Positions 22,801 through 29,553 of a DNA stretch of 29,553 bases are shown here, piece after piece. The notes under the pieces were generated by a model that searched no databases, was not told the DNA's origin, and worked only from the letters and a program-made list of their open reading frames with translations. The DNA is taken from the NCBI GenBank assembly GCA_001584585.1, contig LSYV01000093.1, positions 10,940 through 40,492 of the forward strand, written 5' to 3'. This stretch comes from Gonium pectorale (lineage: Eukaryota > Chlorophyta > Chlorophyceae > Chlamydomonadales > Volvocaceae). Numbering within the stretch: the first letter of the stretch is position 1; each line of letters begins with the position of its first letter. The translations under genes and the position numbers were made by a program.

Positions 22801-24046
22801 GTCAAGGTCCCTGCCCAAGTCATTTCGTGCCCCCCTACGGTCCCCCAACCCGCCCTGCGCCCCGCAGGCTCCCCAGGCAGTCGCCGCCATCGCGTCCCTG
22901 GCCTCAGCTGCCGCCTCCTCGTTATCCGACGCAGCCAAGGAGGACCTCATGGCCGCCGCCAAAGCGGCCACCGCCACCCTGGTCGCCGCCGCCTCCAGCG
23001 ACGGCACCACCGCCGACGTGGCCGCCACCACCGCCTTTGTCACCGAGCTGTGCCGCCTGCTCAGCCTTGCCATGCCCTCCGCCGCCGCTTCCAACGCCAC
23101 CGCCACCTCCAACGCCACCGCCACACCTGCAGGCCGGCGCCGCCGGTCTCTGCAGGAGGCCTCCTCGGCCGCCACCGCCACCTCTCGCCTGCTGGACTTG
23201 TTCACCCTGTCCAGCCAGGTGGGAGACATCCTGGCGCGGTTGGCCGTTCCAGGCGGGCCCTACCTGTCCGCAGGAGACGCAGGGGTCTACGTGTCCGCGC
23301 TCGCCATGGCTGCCATCACCACCACCGCCTCCGGAACCAATCCGACCGCCGCCAACACCAGCGCTCAACTCGCCGCCGGGCCGGCCGCCGCCGCCAGCAC
23401 AGCCAACGCCAACGTCTCCGCGACCCTTGTACTGTACGGTACCGCCGCCATCTCGTCGTCTGGGTACGGCATTGAACTTCAGTATGCGCCCTCCGCCGCC
23501 GCCGCGCTGTCCACAGCCCTGGCGCCCAAGCTCCCCGCCGGCGCGGCTGTGCGCGGTGGCCTGGTGACCGTAAGCTGGAACGATGCCGGGCCACCGCCCT
23601 CCTCTGTGGACGGCAGCAGCGGCAGCTTCGTCCTGCTTTTGCTGCCCGCCCCCGGCTACACTGCCGCGTACGACACGGCGTGTTTATCTTACAATGTGAC
23701 GAGCGACACTCTGTTCGGCAACCTGTCTGGTGTTGCATTGGTAGGTGTTGGAGGCGGTAAGGCGGCGACGGTGCTGCCGTACGACGCCTCCTCGGGCCGC
23801 GTGGTGTGCCGCGTCGGTGGGGCTGGCAGCTTCGTGGTGGTGCAGGCGCCGGCCAGCGGTGGATCCGGGGCGACGGACGGCGGCCCGAGCTCCAACACGG
23901 CTGCGATCATCGGCGGGGCGGTGGGCGGCGGCGTGGGCCTGCTGGTGGTGCTGCTGGTCCTTGCGGCATTGCTTGTCGGCCGGCGGCGCAGGGCGCGGCT
24001 TCAGCCGATTGAGGATGGAAAGCCGATCGCTGGGAATTACCGGTAA
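1730..24046 (+). CDS. Giant glycosidase-like/EGF/REJ single-pass membrane protein
   Basis: About 43 exons chain with compatible phases into 10,899 nt, or 3,632 residues plus TAA at 24044-24046. Order, with approximate residues: signal peptide (1-32); GH-like module 1 (33-645); EGF (649-676); module 2 (687-1174); EGF array (1175-1385); module 3 (1399-2022); KNH-like region (2023-2217); TSP1-like and Cys-rich region (2218-2463); REJ region (2464-3185); Ala-rich and GAIN-like part (3186-3583); transmembrane helix (about 3584-3612); basic tail. Most introns are GT-AG; donors are mainly GTGCGT or GTGAGT-like, acceptors GCAG. The start at 1730 opens a hydrophobic leader; an in-frame ATG at 1676 is an alternative. 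Two junctions are doubtful (13932 and 15408), and exon 18 follows an assembly gap. It is probably a cell-surface protein that binds or processes matrix glycans (inference). Splitting into several genes is possible but unneeded, because phases are continuous. Confidence 0.8.
1975..6112 (+). other. GH-like module 1, catalytically degenerate (exons 2-11)
   Basis: Exons: 1975-2066, 2360-2459, 2611-2694, 2857-2997, 3413-3543, 3808-3921, 4130-4446, 4750-4965, 5191-5408, and the first part of 5679-6347. An N-terminal beta-rich part contains QYVVLYDGDGSLEL; NPLRYVRIVPV and LLRFAAWM lead into a putative TIM barrel with VAVEHMVALANKVNASMW. The same blocks recur in modules 2 and 3 in the same order. At the catalytic positions module 1 reads VEYGIDGPGW instead of VEYGNELW (I314-D315 replace Asn-Glu), and LVGYAAGPEL instead of YEAG (Ala459 replaces Glu). 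The C-terminal part (SVSWPDQASFNATLF to KPWSSF) has also drifted from the GSWGL blocks of the other modules. Relation to clan GH-A glycosidases is inferred from motif spacing; no CAZy family is assigned. Loss of both glutamates suggests binding rather than hydrolysis. Confidence 0.7.
2497..2540 (+). repeat. Two-copy 22-bp direct repeat in an intron
   Basis: Units at 2497-2518 and 2519-2540 share GGACGGGTTATGT and differ at one base (CCAGAAGG versus CCAAAAGG). They lie between exons 3 and 4 with no visible coding meaning. Confidence 0.9.
6113..6196 (+). other. EGF-like repeat 1
   Basis: The segment NCSSGCVYGTCMNGSCICW followed by AGASGSTC has the tight C-x3-C-x3-C-x4-C-x-C-x8-C spacing of tenascin-type EGF repeats. 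It lies inside exon 11 between modules 1 and 2. A very similar unit (CVYGSCFHGACRCWAGYGGPGC) precedes module 3, so an EGF appears to have been duplicated with the glycosidase-like module. Confidence 0.75.
7484..7889 (+). repeat. Degenerate ~33-bp minisatellite with TTGACA core in intron 12
   Basis: The core TTGACA (one CTGACA) recurs at 7484, 7522, 7552, 7585, 7819, 7852 and 7884. Spacings are 38, 30, 33, then 33 and 32, with a 234-nt interruption. The cores sit in AT-richer sequence, often after CCCC or A/T. The whole array lies inside the 859-nt intron 7130-7988, the longest in the gene. Confidence 0.65.
9985..10042. other. 20-N assembly gap flanked by identical 19-bp sequence
   Basis: Ns occupy 10004-10023. 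The 19 bases before (9985-10003) and after (10024-10042) are identical, gtccacccgacaccaccga. The gap lies in the intron between exons 17 (ends 9862) and 18 (starts 10071). Identical ends suggest either two overlapping contigs joined with a placeholder or a collapsed tandem repeat. Confidence 0.95.
10456..12164 (+). other. Array of EGF-like repeats (exons 19-22)
   Basis: Exons: 10456-10646, 11399-11535, 11673-11841 and the first part of 12030-12326. After AVVSYINATATC the units are: CPGACNGNGECLPGGVCMCY ending GYSGRDC; CTFDQGFCN to CTCKPGITGLTC; CPNNCSWNGECIDQGVCSCF ending GFSGPDC; CGCGGHGRCDGAGGCVCDEG; and CADKCVYGSCFHGACRCW ending GYGGPGC. These are about five tenascin-type EGF modules of roughly 30-40 residues, partly degenerate and often split by introns. 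The 752-nt intron 10647-11398 is among the longest in the gene; no further exon was recognised in it. The array probably acts as an extended disulphide-rich spacer or adhesion surface between modules 2 and 3. Confidence 0.78.
12205..15407 (+). other. GH-like module 3 with both catalytic glutamates (exons 22-28)
   Basis: Exons: end of 12030-12326, then 12576-12776, 12985-13234, 13403-13534, 13634-14323, 14553-14960, 15339-15407. Blocks: GMNLGGLAYYSTEWVWLDAM, RYVVLYDGDGRLDF, NPLRNIRILPSG, YRVLRFMTWMATND, ASLEHMVELCNLVGADPWVT, RVYVEHSNEVGWGS, VSVVLGGW, VDYFGVTAYWD, LITYEAGPSIVE, KYGSWGLQEYTGQPVAEAHK. E1692 (SNEV) and E1925 (YEAG) are the putative acid/base and nucleophile. In exon 23 the blocks that are separate exons in modules 1 and 2 are fused, so an intron was lost or never present. 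Exon 26 is given unspliced because the intron-like stretch 13932-14044 does not splice in phase. KYRAMMDWLDTQ matches the KYQAVVSYINAT end of module 2. Confidence 0.75.
15071..15202 (+). repeat. Six-copy perfect 21-bp tandem repeat in an intron
   Basis: Six identical 21-bp units start at 15071, 15092, 15113, 15134, 15155 and 15176, beginning GTGCAGCGGACGTGCCGGG, with a partial seventh unit (GTGCAG). The array lies in the intron 14961-15338. Because 21 is a multiple of three it is open in several frames, but the exon 27 frame stops at 15026, before the array, so it is not coding in the chosen model. Confidence 0.95.
15665..16692 (+). other. KRE9/KNH-like beta-sandwich candidate (exons 29-31)
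   Basis: Exons: 15665-15868, 16114-16184, 16382-16692. The sequence runs from a Gly/Ala-rich start (VNATAGEGNGNGTAP) through GQVLVQGIRAVIRW, INITLWYDSDC, ALAVVALNLKPSGPELAWRV and RFFVRISDGLTTNYSEPFDI. The pattern of an IxW strand, an IxLW strand, a WxVP-like strand and an SxPFxI end resembles the Ser-Thr-rich/KRE9-KNH1 cell-surface beta-sandwich, but this is pattern memory only. A low-complexity Ser/Gln/Pro insert (SSSSQQPPPPQ) interrupts it. It could also be the C-terminal beta domain of module 3. Confidence 0.45.
16898..17634 (+). other. Exon 32: TSP1-like repeat and cysteine-rich linker
   Basis: One 737-nt exon encodes DGWGACDCASATPQQTRRVSC, which fits the WxxC...RxVxC core of a thrombospondin type-1 repeat. 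Cys-rich and Pro/Ser-rich sequence follows, with a second degenerate unit (CEAYSWGYVPLPAASRACN, then ASTC). The ends are supported by phase: G|AT gives Asp after PPYDFVA, and the exon ends at CAG before GTGGGT. Many NxS/T sequons suggest N-glycosylation. The frame stays open past the donor to 17973, but the next exon at 17934 is in another frame and continues a recognisable sequence, so the extension is rejected. Confidence 0.6.
17934..22109 (+). other. REJ (receptor for egg jelly)-like region (exons 33-41)
   Basis: Exons: 17934-18176, 18290-18379, 18608-18894, 19085-19172, 19379-19553, 20095-20250, 20425-20719, 21053-21236, 21462-22109. About 720 residues carry REJ features: repeated Ig/PKD-like strands (GVSLSWNWTSPSGWSGLPA, LLLNASASADPDLAPGAQSA then LSFTWEC, WHTFTVVVSKAAS), and near the end the block APPYCSLSPSNASACLSLTV followed by VSLVARGWADGSS, FKYEFGVRRSGFGGW and ATLVGLPQGAVQLYGCA. 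The motif P-P-x-C-x(2-3)-P then GWxDxS...YxF is characteristic of REJ domains in polycystin-1 and sea-urchin egg-jelly receptors. In those families REJ precedes a GAIN/GPS region and a membrane segment, which is the order here. Exon borders in the weakly conserved first part are less certain than in the last exon. Confidence 0.7.
20801..20826 (+). repeat. Two-copy 13-bp tandem repeat in an intron
   Basis: The unit TGACCAGGGCCCG occurs twice head-to-tail and is followed by another TGAC. It lies in the intron between exons 39 and 40. Confidence 0.9.
22279..22343 (+). repeat. Imperfect 32-bp direct repeat in an intron
   Basis: Segments 22279-22310 and 22312-22343 share the CTTCC(C/T)GACAACTGAC start and the CTGCTAACA end, with a few substitutions. 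They lie in the intron between exons 41 and 42. Confidence 0.85.
22446..24046 (+). other. GAIN-like juxtamembrane region, TM helix and cytoplasmic tail (exons 42-43)
   Basis: Exons 22446-22610 and 22868-24046. Ala-rich, probably helical sequence (LLQAIAQMAQVVAAAGNG, APQAVAAIASLASAAASS) is followed by beta-rich sequence like the GAIN fold of polycystins and adhesion receptors. The block CLSYNVTSDTLFG ... GRVVCRVGGAGSFVVVQ lies where a GPS would lie, but the usual C-x-C-x-H-(L/T) cleavage core is not present. A tetrabasic RRRR-S site lies at residues 3330-3333. The helix IIGGAVGGGVGLLVVLLVLA ALLVG carries GxxxG-type spacing; the tail is RRRRARLQPIEDGKPIAGNY plus Arg. The protein would be type I, with a tail too short for a catalytic domain. 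Confidence 0.68.
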
Positions 24047-25776
24047 TTCATGTAGAGAGGCTGCGGCCACCCGTCCTGGGGGCCGGCAGGCCGGTCCACC
24101 CTGACCGCGCCGCAGTTGCAGAGTGGAATGATACGTGGCCGCACCCGGCACGGTGCACTGCCCGGCTGTCTTTCGGCAATATTTGATGTGATCCATGAGA
24201 CCCGTGCATTTTGCGCCTGGTACCCGCTGCATAGTTTTGCTATGGCATAGGCGTTGGGACTGGCCCGTACAGCTGCGTATGATGCTAGCTCAAGGCCTGA
24301 TACGTATATAATATTCTTTGCGGTATTAAGGCGATGGGCATTGAGCTGCCGTTAATCATATGGAGGATCATACGCTGGCTACTTTTGCCGCAACTTGGAT
24401 AGTCTGGGTTTTCGGGCCATGGCGTCGCAATTCTGCCAATGTACATGCGGCGCGCAATGCTGAACAAGCATTGCGCCGCCGCCGGCACATTTCGGCGAGA
24501 AAGCTACGGCCAAGAGACGGGTAATAGGTGGGTTTACAGTTGGCTATAATGGCCCTCGCAGCCCCGCTGCTGGCGACAGTGCAGGCGAACGAGTGCGGCG
24601 ATGTGCCCTTCATGATATTCGTTGAGGGCTTGCATGCTGTAATGCAAATTTTGGTCACGGCAAGGTCCTTGATTGCCATGGCTCGCGCATCCTTCCCGCG
24701 CGCCTTCCGGCTCCAGATGCTGAATGCGCACGAGCGCGTGACACACGGATTGTGGCCATCTTAAGCGTGGTGTACGGTTTGTGCGTACGTTCGGTTAGTG
24801 GTTGTGGGATGAGGTGTGTGTGACTCATTGCCCAGACGGGTCTGAGGCGCCTACATACCGTAGTGGTTGACTGCGCCGGAATTAGTTGCTTCTGAGCTGT
24901 GAGTGTGGACTTCATTTTGCCGCGCCGTGCGTGCGCTCCACCCTGGCTTCGCACCTGCAGGGCGTGACGTTGGTCTTGTGCCCTGGGGAATTGCCGTCAG
25001 TGCGAGGGGCCTGAGCCAGCAGGGTTGCGGCGGACCGTGCTCAGCCGTGCTCCTCCATCCTTGGGATGGGGCCCTGCCCATGGCTGCCATGCGACGCCGA
25101 GCACGGGATGAAGCAGCCTTGCATCGGGCTCCCCGGCATCAGCAGAGGGTTGACCCGCTTGCTTGTATCCCCGTAATCCACCGAAGTCGACGCCCAGGGC
25201 GGGAAGCTGCTGGGCGCAGCAGCCCAGGGTTCCGCCCCTAGACCCTGCTTGATAAACAGACCTCTCTGTGTCCCTCCCTAGCCTAGTCAAGGTTGCACGT
25301 TTGTAACATTTGAGATTGTGCCAAAAACAGAGGCCTGCCGTTGGGCTGCGGTTACGTCTGTGTCGCTAAAGTGTGACTAGTGTGACTTTAAGTAGCCACT
25401 TCTGCTGATGATCTCACGCGGTATAGAACCTGTCCACATGCGCTTTTTGATTGCGCAGGTAACCTTCGTACACCACAATGGTGACCACACTGGTGGAACG
25501 GATGGGGAGCCCGTAAGTAAGCCTCGATTGACACGTAGCAAACCTTTTAGGTGCAGGCATTATTGGAAATGTTCGCCTCACATTCGGCTGCAAGGACACA
25601 CGGGGACGGTCGGGCGCCCGCCGGCAATACAAGTAGCAGTTGTTTGGAAAACGTATTCAACCCTCGGTACGCAAGAGTAAAGGTCGTCGTCTCTTTCTTG
25701 CAAATAGAATTCGAAGGAGGTGTTCGCCTCGTAACCATATACGGGGAAGGATATACGAGAAGTGCAACTAACGCCC
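24047..25776. other. 3' flank and intergenic region
   Basis: No convincing coding exon was seen. TGTAA, the usual poly(A) signal of chlamydomonadalean algae, occurs at 24638-24642 and 25302-25306, which would give 3' UTRs of roughly 0.6 or 1.3 kb. The nearer one is preferred, weakly. A hairpin lies at 24452-24476. From about 25400 the base composition becomes clearly more AT-rich, up to the TATA box of the next gene. Confidence 0.45.
24452..24476. other. Hairpin in the presumed 3' UTR
   Basis: GCGCAATGCT (24452-24461) and its exact reverse complement AGCATTGCGC (24467-24476) are separated by the loop GAACA, forming a perfect 10-bp stem. It lies about 160 nt before the first TGTAA candidate. 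Confidence 0.75.
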
Positions 25777-25784
25777 TATAAAAA
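25777..25784 (+). promoter_or_regulatory. TATA box of the EF-hand gene
   Basis: TATAAAAA occurs in an AT-rich stretch about 315 nt before the chosen ATG at 26092. Transcription would start near 25805-25815. The first ATG after that, at 25910, is followed at once by GGC TAG (a two-codon upstream ORF), so the main start is taken further downstream. Confidence 0.5.
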
Positions 25785-26091
25785 CGCAAGTACAATTCGT
25801 CGAACATCAGAAGGATACTCGACAGCACAAGCTTACTTATTCATCATTAGTATTCCTCCTTTGCCTTATTACTTGCTTGAAGTAAGCTTACTACTTGCTT
25901 CCGGTGCGTATGGGCTAGCTGCGTACGTGCCGCCCAAATCATTTGTGTCACTTGCTTGCCTCAAGCTGTGATAATTGCGCTGGCTCTTCCGTGAGCGGTT
26001 TTTTTTGCCCTCATCACTTACCGCGTGCGCTTACTCCCGCATCCCTGCATTTTGCTGTAGAAGGACTACGGTTGCGTGGTATTGCCCAAGA

Positions 26092-29000
26092 ATGTCTTCG
26101 GCAGAAGGCGGTGGTGACCGCCCGTCCGGCGGCGGGAAGGCCCCCGCCACGGCTGTTGCGCTTTCGGGTGCGCTCACTTTATTGTGTTTAGGACAGCATC
26201 GCGCCCTTCATGCGCTTTCTGTGAACGGCATGTCATATACTCTGTAGGCTTCTGCTGGTTGCCCGCCGCCGAGTGGCTGGATAGCCATAGGCAGGCGGGT
26301 ACATGTTCGTTTGAACCCCATGGCGTCCCTCGTCCCTCGTTCCGTGCAGGCGGGAACAGCCAGCAGAAAAACATGACGAGATCGCTCAGTGTTCGTGAGG
26401 TCATGAAGACGAGTACGTAGACCTGCGCGCGCGGGGGGAGGCAGGCACACTTGTAACATGAATGTGTGCTGAACTAGTATTGCGATGCGGTAGAGCGCGC
26501 GAAGGGGAAGTCCTTCGGATACAGTATGTATAATCCGGCACAGAACCGTTAGTTGCAGGTCGACGAGTTGTGTTTTAAAAGTAGCATTTTAGGTCGGAGA
26601 TAGAATGAAAGCAAGCCGACTGCTGCTGAAACCGCCGGCCAGTAGTGTTGCGTCCCACCTGCCTTACCTTTACTTCCTTCCATGTACTCATTTATCAGCA
26701 ACTGAACCATGCTTGTGCTTCCTCCTTTGCAGTTGGATCAGGCGCCAGTAACAAGAGAAACGAGAAGCTGGTGGAAATCTTAGAAGGTGTGCGTGTCTCG
26801 ATAAGAGCGCGCCCGACTTGCCCTACCTCGTGCGTTATGTGTCCGTGTGGGCGTGCATGCGCGTGTGCAGAGCACGTACGCCCATGTGACAAACGTACGG
26901 AAAATAAAAACATGAAGGCTTAACCTAGCCTTTTCTACTATGCAGGTTAGTTGACCGCCAACATGGGAATAGGGGGGGGGGCACAAGGGGTTGCACGTAG
27001 CATGTGTTATTAGGGCCTCTAGTGCCAAGGACTGTGCGTGGCAAGCGGGCTGGAATCGGAGTACGCGCCGGCGACACGGAAATGCGGGTGCCGTGGAAGG
27101 TTGCGTGGCTGGGTGGCGCGTGTGCAGAGAACGCCCATGTGATGAACGTACGGGTTGGACGGCAGCTGTTGTTATATATATATATATATATATGTCGGGC
27201 ACGTTACACACGCTTATGGTTAACCTCGCTCCACGCATGCCCACTGGCCCATCGCCCGCCCACCGTCCCTGCTGCTGCGTGCAGAGCTGGACCGTGACGG
27301 CAGTGGCCAGATCGACGTCACTGAGCTGGTCAGCCTGCTGGAGGGTGTCGCGAACAGCCGCAGAGAGCGCAAGTACATGTGTCTCGCCATCGTCGCCATG
27401 TTCATCTTCGGCATCGTCCTCATCGGCGCCATCATCGGGCTCTCGTAAGTGGCGATTCGCTGTAGAGCCGTCTGCTGCTGACCTTCAAGCAACTGCGGAC
27501 GTCATAGTAGTCCCGGCTCTTCAGTTTTGTACCTCGCGAGAATCACTATACGGCCGCATAGTAATGACCCGCCATTACCTTGCCATTACCAGGTACGTAC
27601 CCACCGGCTCCGTCCGCCGTTGCTTGTGCTCCCGCCCCATACATACAGTACCATAAGCGTTCGCACCGTGCGCCTTACGTCGACGACGCCAACACTTGAC
27701 TTCTACTACATGTTGCAAACTGTAGGTACGCCATGATGTACGCTCTCAAGGACACCGAGGTCAAGGGCGGGGTCATGTACGTCAAGGGCTCGGACGGCCT
27801 GTCCTCGGAGATTGTCCGCACCGGAAGCGCCGAGTTCGTCGTGCAGAACGGAACTTTTGTGCAGCGGGTTGAACCAACAATCAGTGGCTCCGCGGCCAGC
27901 ACGCCCGCCGTGCTCCGAACTGCAGCGTGAGTTGTGTGGGAGCGGACTGAGCTGCTGGCTGGGTGGCGCGTTGGTGCCTGGTCAGCCACGTGTGGGCTCG
28001 GTGCCTCACCGTGCCATATATACATCCACGGTTCCATGCGAACGAATGCATCAACTGCCAAGTCGACAAGTCGCAAGGGGCCCGCTTCACATGCACCGCC
28101 CAATATATACTTGAGCCACACCAGTGCTTTGGGAGGGAAGTGGCCCCTTGCGCCTTGCCCAAATACTGCCCAAATACTGCATCCGCCAGCAGGGACCCGC
28201 TACACAGTGTACATACACCAGCATGGGCACACGACACATACCAGTGCTGATCCAGTGGAATAGGGGCGTCCAAGTTTTGCGCGGCGAGCGCAGGTGGACC
28301 GCCTCAGGAGGGAGGGACGGGAGTCCACTCCAGCTAACAGGCCAGCGCGCGGAGCCTCGTTGATATGTAGCACATACAACGCACTGCTGATGACGCAGCC
28401 GGCCTGCTGCCCGTCCTTTCTCCAGTCACTGACGCTTATCTTCCCCCCCTCTCCCTCGCCTGTGTTTCTCCGCGCAGCTACATGGGCACGCCGCAGCCGC
28501 TCACCAGTCAGGTCGACCTCGAGTCGCTCCTCGAGCTCAAGTACCTCCTGGTGGGTTGTCGGGTCTTGGGTGGCCGGCGGTCGGTGGTTGTCGGTCGGTG
28601 TAGCAGCTACAGCCCGCATCGCCGGTCGGTCGCTTGATGCATCCCGGAATTCGTGGCCTGGTATGGGCAACGACGGGCAGACGATCTGGCTACATATTCA
28701 CACCCGTAAGGACGTGGGCTCGGATCGTGGCCTGGTCACCCCTAGGTGGCATTCCTCTCATATCGAGGTCCTTCAACGAACAATTGCGCCGATAACAGAG
28801 CATGTTGTATTCGTCCTGTGATATGGCCACTGTCCGCCCTGGTTACACGACGCGCCCAGCCCTGGCCTGCCCTTGCCCTGCCCGCCCCTGAACCGCAGAT
28901 CAAGGGTACCGGCGATGCCCAGTTGGGCCTGGTGGTGCAGGGCGTGGCGCGTGTTCCGCAGCAGGGCAGCGTGTTCGGAACCGTGCTGCACATCGTAACG

Positions 29001-29297
29001 GCTGCAGGTGCGCGCCCCGAGCCAAGCGCCGGTGCCTGCAACACAACACCGTCACTGCTTGACTTCACGGCTGTAGCCCCTCCCCCGGCACAAAGCGGGC
29101 TCTACCGGTCTGTGCGTACCTATGTGTGCCCCTCGCGCCTCCGCCACGCACCAGGCACCATCACGCTGGACGGCACCATCATCACCTTTTCCAACTCGAT
29201 CGCCGACATCTTCACCGCCGCCGGCTTCCGCGTCTCCAACTCCCGTCGCGTGCTGCTCGGCGCCTACAATGTGCTGGGCTTCTTCAACACCATCAAG
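26092..29297 (+). CDS. EF-hand single-pass membrane protein (3' end outside window)
   Basis: Eight exons in phase: 26092-26167, 26350-26412, 26733-26786, 27285-27444, 27726-27926, 28478-28550, 28899-29007, 29155-29297, giving 293 residues so far. The N-terminus is MSSAEGGGDRPSGGG with no signal peptide. KRNEKLVEILEELDRDGSGQ then IDVTELVSLLEG is one canonical EF-hand: loop D67-x-D69-G-S71-G-Q73-I-D75-V-T-E78, so all calcium ligands are present. Basic RRERK leads into a transmembrane helix at about 96-121 (MCLAIVAMFIFGIVLIGAII). After it comes a beta-rich region (VKGGVMYVKGSDGLSSEIV, GDAQLGLVVQGVARV, ITLDGTIITFSNSIADIF). The basic flank and lack of a leader suggest a type II topology with a cytosolic calcium-binding N-terminus, which is inference. 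I recall similar EF-hand/TM proteins in volvocine algae, but the function is unknown. The last exon ends at AAG before GTGCGT, so the gene continues past the window. Confidence 0.72.
27173..27193 (+). repeat. (TA)n microsatellite
   Basis: About ten TA dinucleotides lie in the intron between exons 3 and 4 of the EF-hand gene. Confidence 0.95.
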
Positions 29298-29553
29298 GTG
29301 CGTGCAGTACTTGCGAACTCGTCCACGCTCGCCCAAAGCAAAAAGCTGCATAGAAAATGGGGTCCACTTATGCGGGTATACATGCCCAATAGCGCGACGT
29401 CACCGTTGGAAGTGCGTATATCGGGGACTTGCCCCCGACGAACGAGCCTGCCCAGCCAGCCTACCAGCTCAATCGTCGCGGGCAATGCGGCTTCGTGAGC
29501 TTGCGTCGGTATGCTTGAGGCAAGCCTTAATGAGCCGGCTTAGGCTGTTTGCA
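29298..29553 (+). other. Start of the last visible intron of the EF-hand gene
   Basis: The stretch begins GTGCGTGC at a good donor after AACACCATCAAG. No acceptor followed by a credible continuation of the protein was recognised before the window ends. Confidence 0.5.

Noticed and set aside
22666..23475. 269-codon ORF rich in Arg and His
   Set aside because: It is an off-frame reading of exon 43; the frame ending in the transmembrane helix is the supported one.
25975..26247. Upstream extension and read-through of the EF-hand gene's first exon
   Set aside because: The frame is open upstream of 26092, but no credible leader is seen. Reading past the donor at 26168 would lose the in-phase link to the next exon.

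Overview
This window looks like nuclear DNA from a volvocine or chlamydomonadalean green alga (Chlamydomonas, Gonium or Volvox type). The reasons are GC-rich coding sequence rich in Ala, Gly, Pro and Ser, very many short GT-AG introns, TGTAA motifs after the gene (the usual poly(A) signal in these algae) and secreted multi-domain architectures typical of the group. The species cannot be fixed from the sequence. No bacterial operons, rRNA or tRNA genes were recognised. All exon models were built by hand from reading frame, splice-site and phase agreement, and from similarity between repeated modules.

Layout. (1) About 143-872, minus strand: decayed, 5'-truncated remnant of a non-LTR (LINE) retrotransposon, reverse transcriptase C-terminal part. 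(2) About 873-1675: no gene seen; probably the upstream region of the large gene. (3) 1730-24046, plus strand: one very large gene of about 43 exons whose phases chain together into about 3,632 residues. In order it encodes a signal peptide, three related glycoside-hydrolase-like modules, EGF-like repeats between them, a KRE9/KNH-like beta-sandwich candidate, a thrombospondin-1-like cysteine region, a polycystin-type REJ region, a GAIN-like juxtamembrane region, one transmembrane helix and a short basic tail. (4) 24047-25776: 3' flank and intergenic DNA with two TGTAA candidates and a hairpin. (5) 25777-29297 and beyond, plus strand: TATA box and a second gene, cut by the window edge, coding for a protein with one canonical EF-hand directly before one transmembrane helix.

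The large gene is the most interesting content. It joins a carbohydrate-active ectodomain to a polycystin/adhesion-receptor-like REJ-GAIN stalk. Modules 2 and 3 keep both putative clan GH-A catalytic glutamates (Asn-Glu and Tyr-Glu-Ala-Gly motifs). Module 1 has lost both, so it may be a binding-only pseudo-enzyme. A role in sensing, binding or remodelling extracellular-matrix or cell-wall glycans is an inference from the architecture.

Uncertain places: an intron-like stretch in module 3 (13932-14044) has incompatible splice phases but an open reading frame; the junction at 15408 needs a GC-AG intron, and without splicing it gives a stop and a soluble product; a 20-N assembly gap inside an intron is flanked by identical 19-bp sequences, suggesting an artefactual gap.
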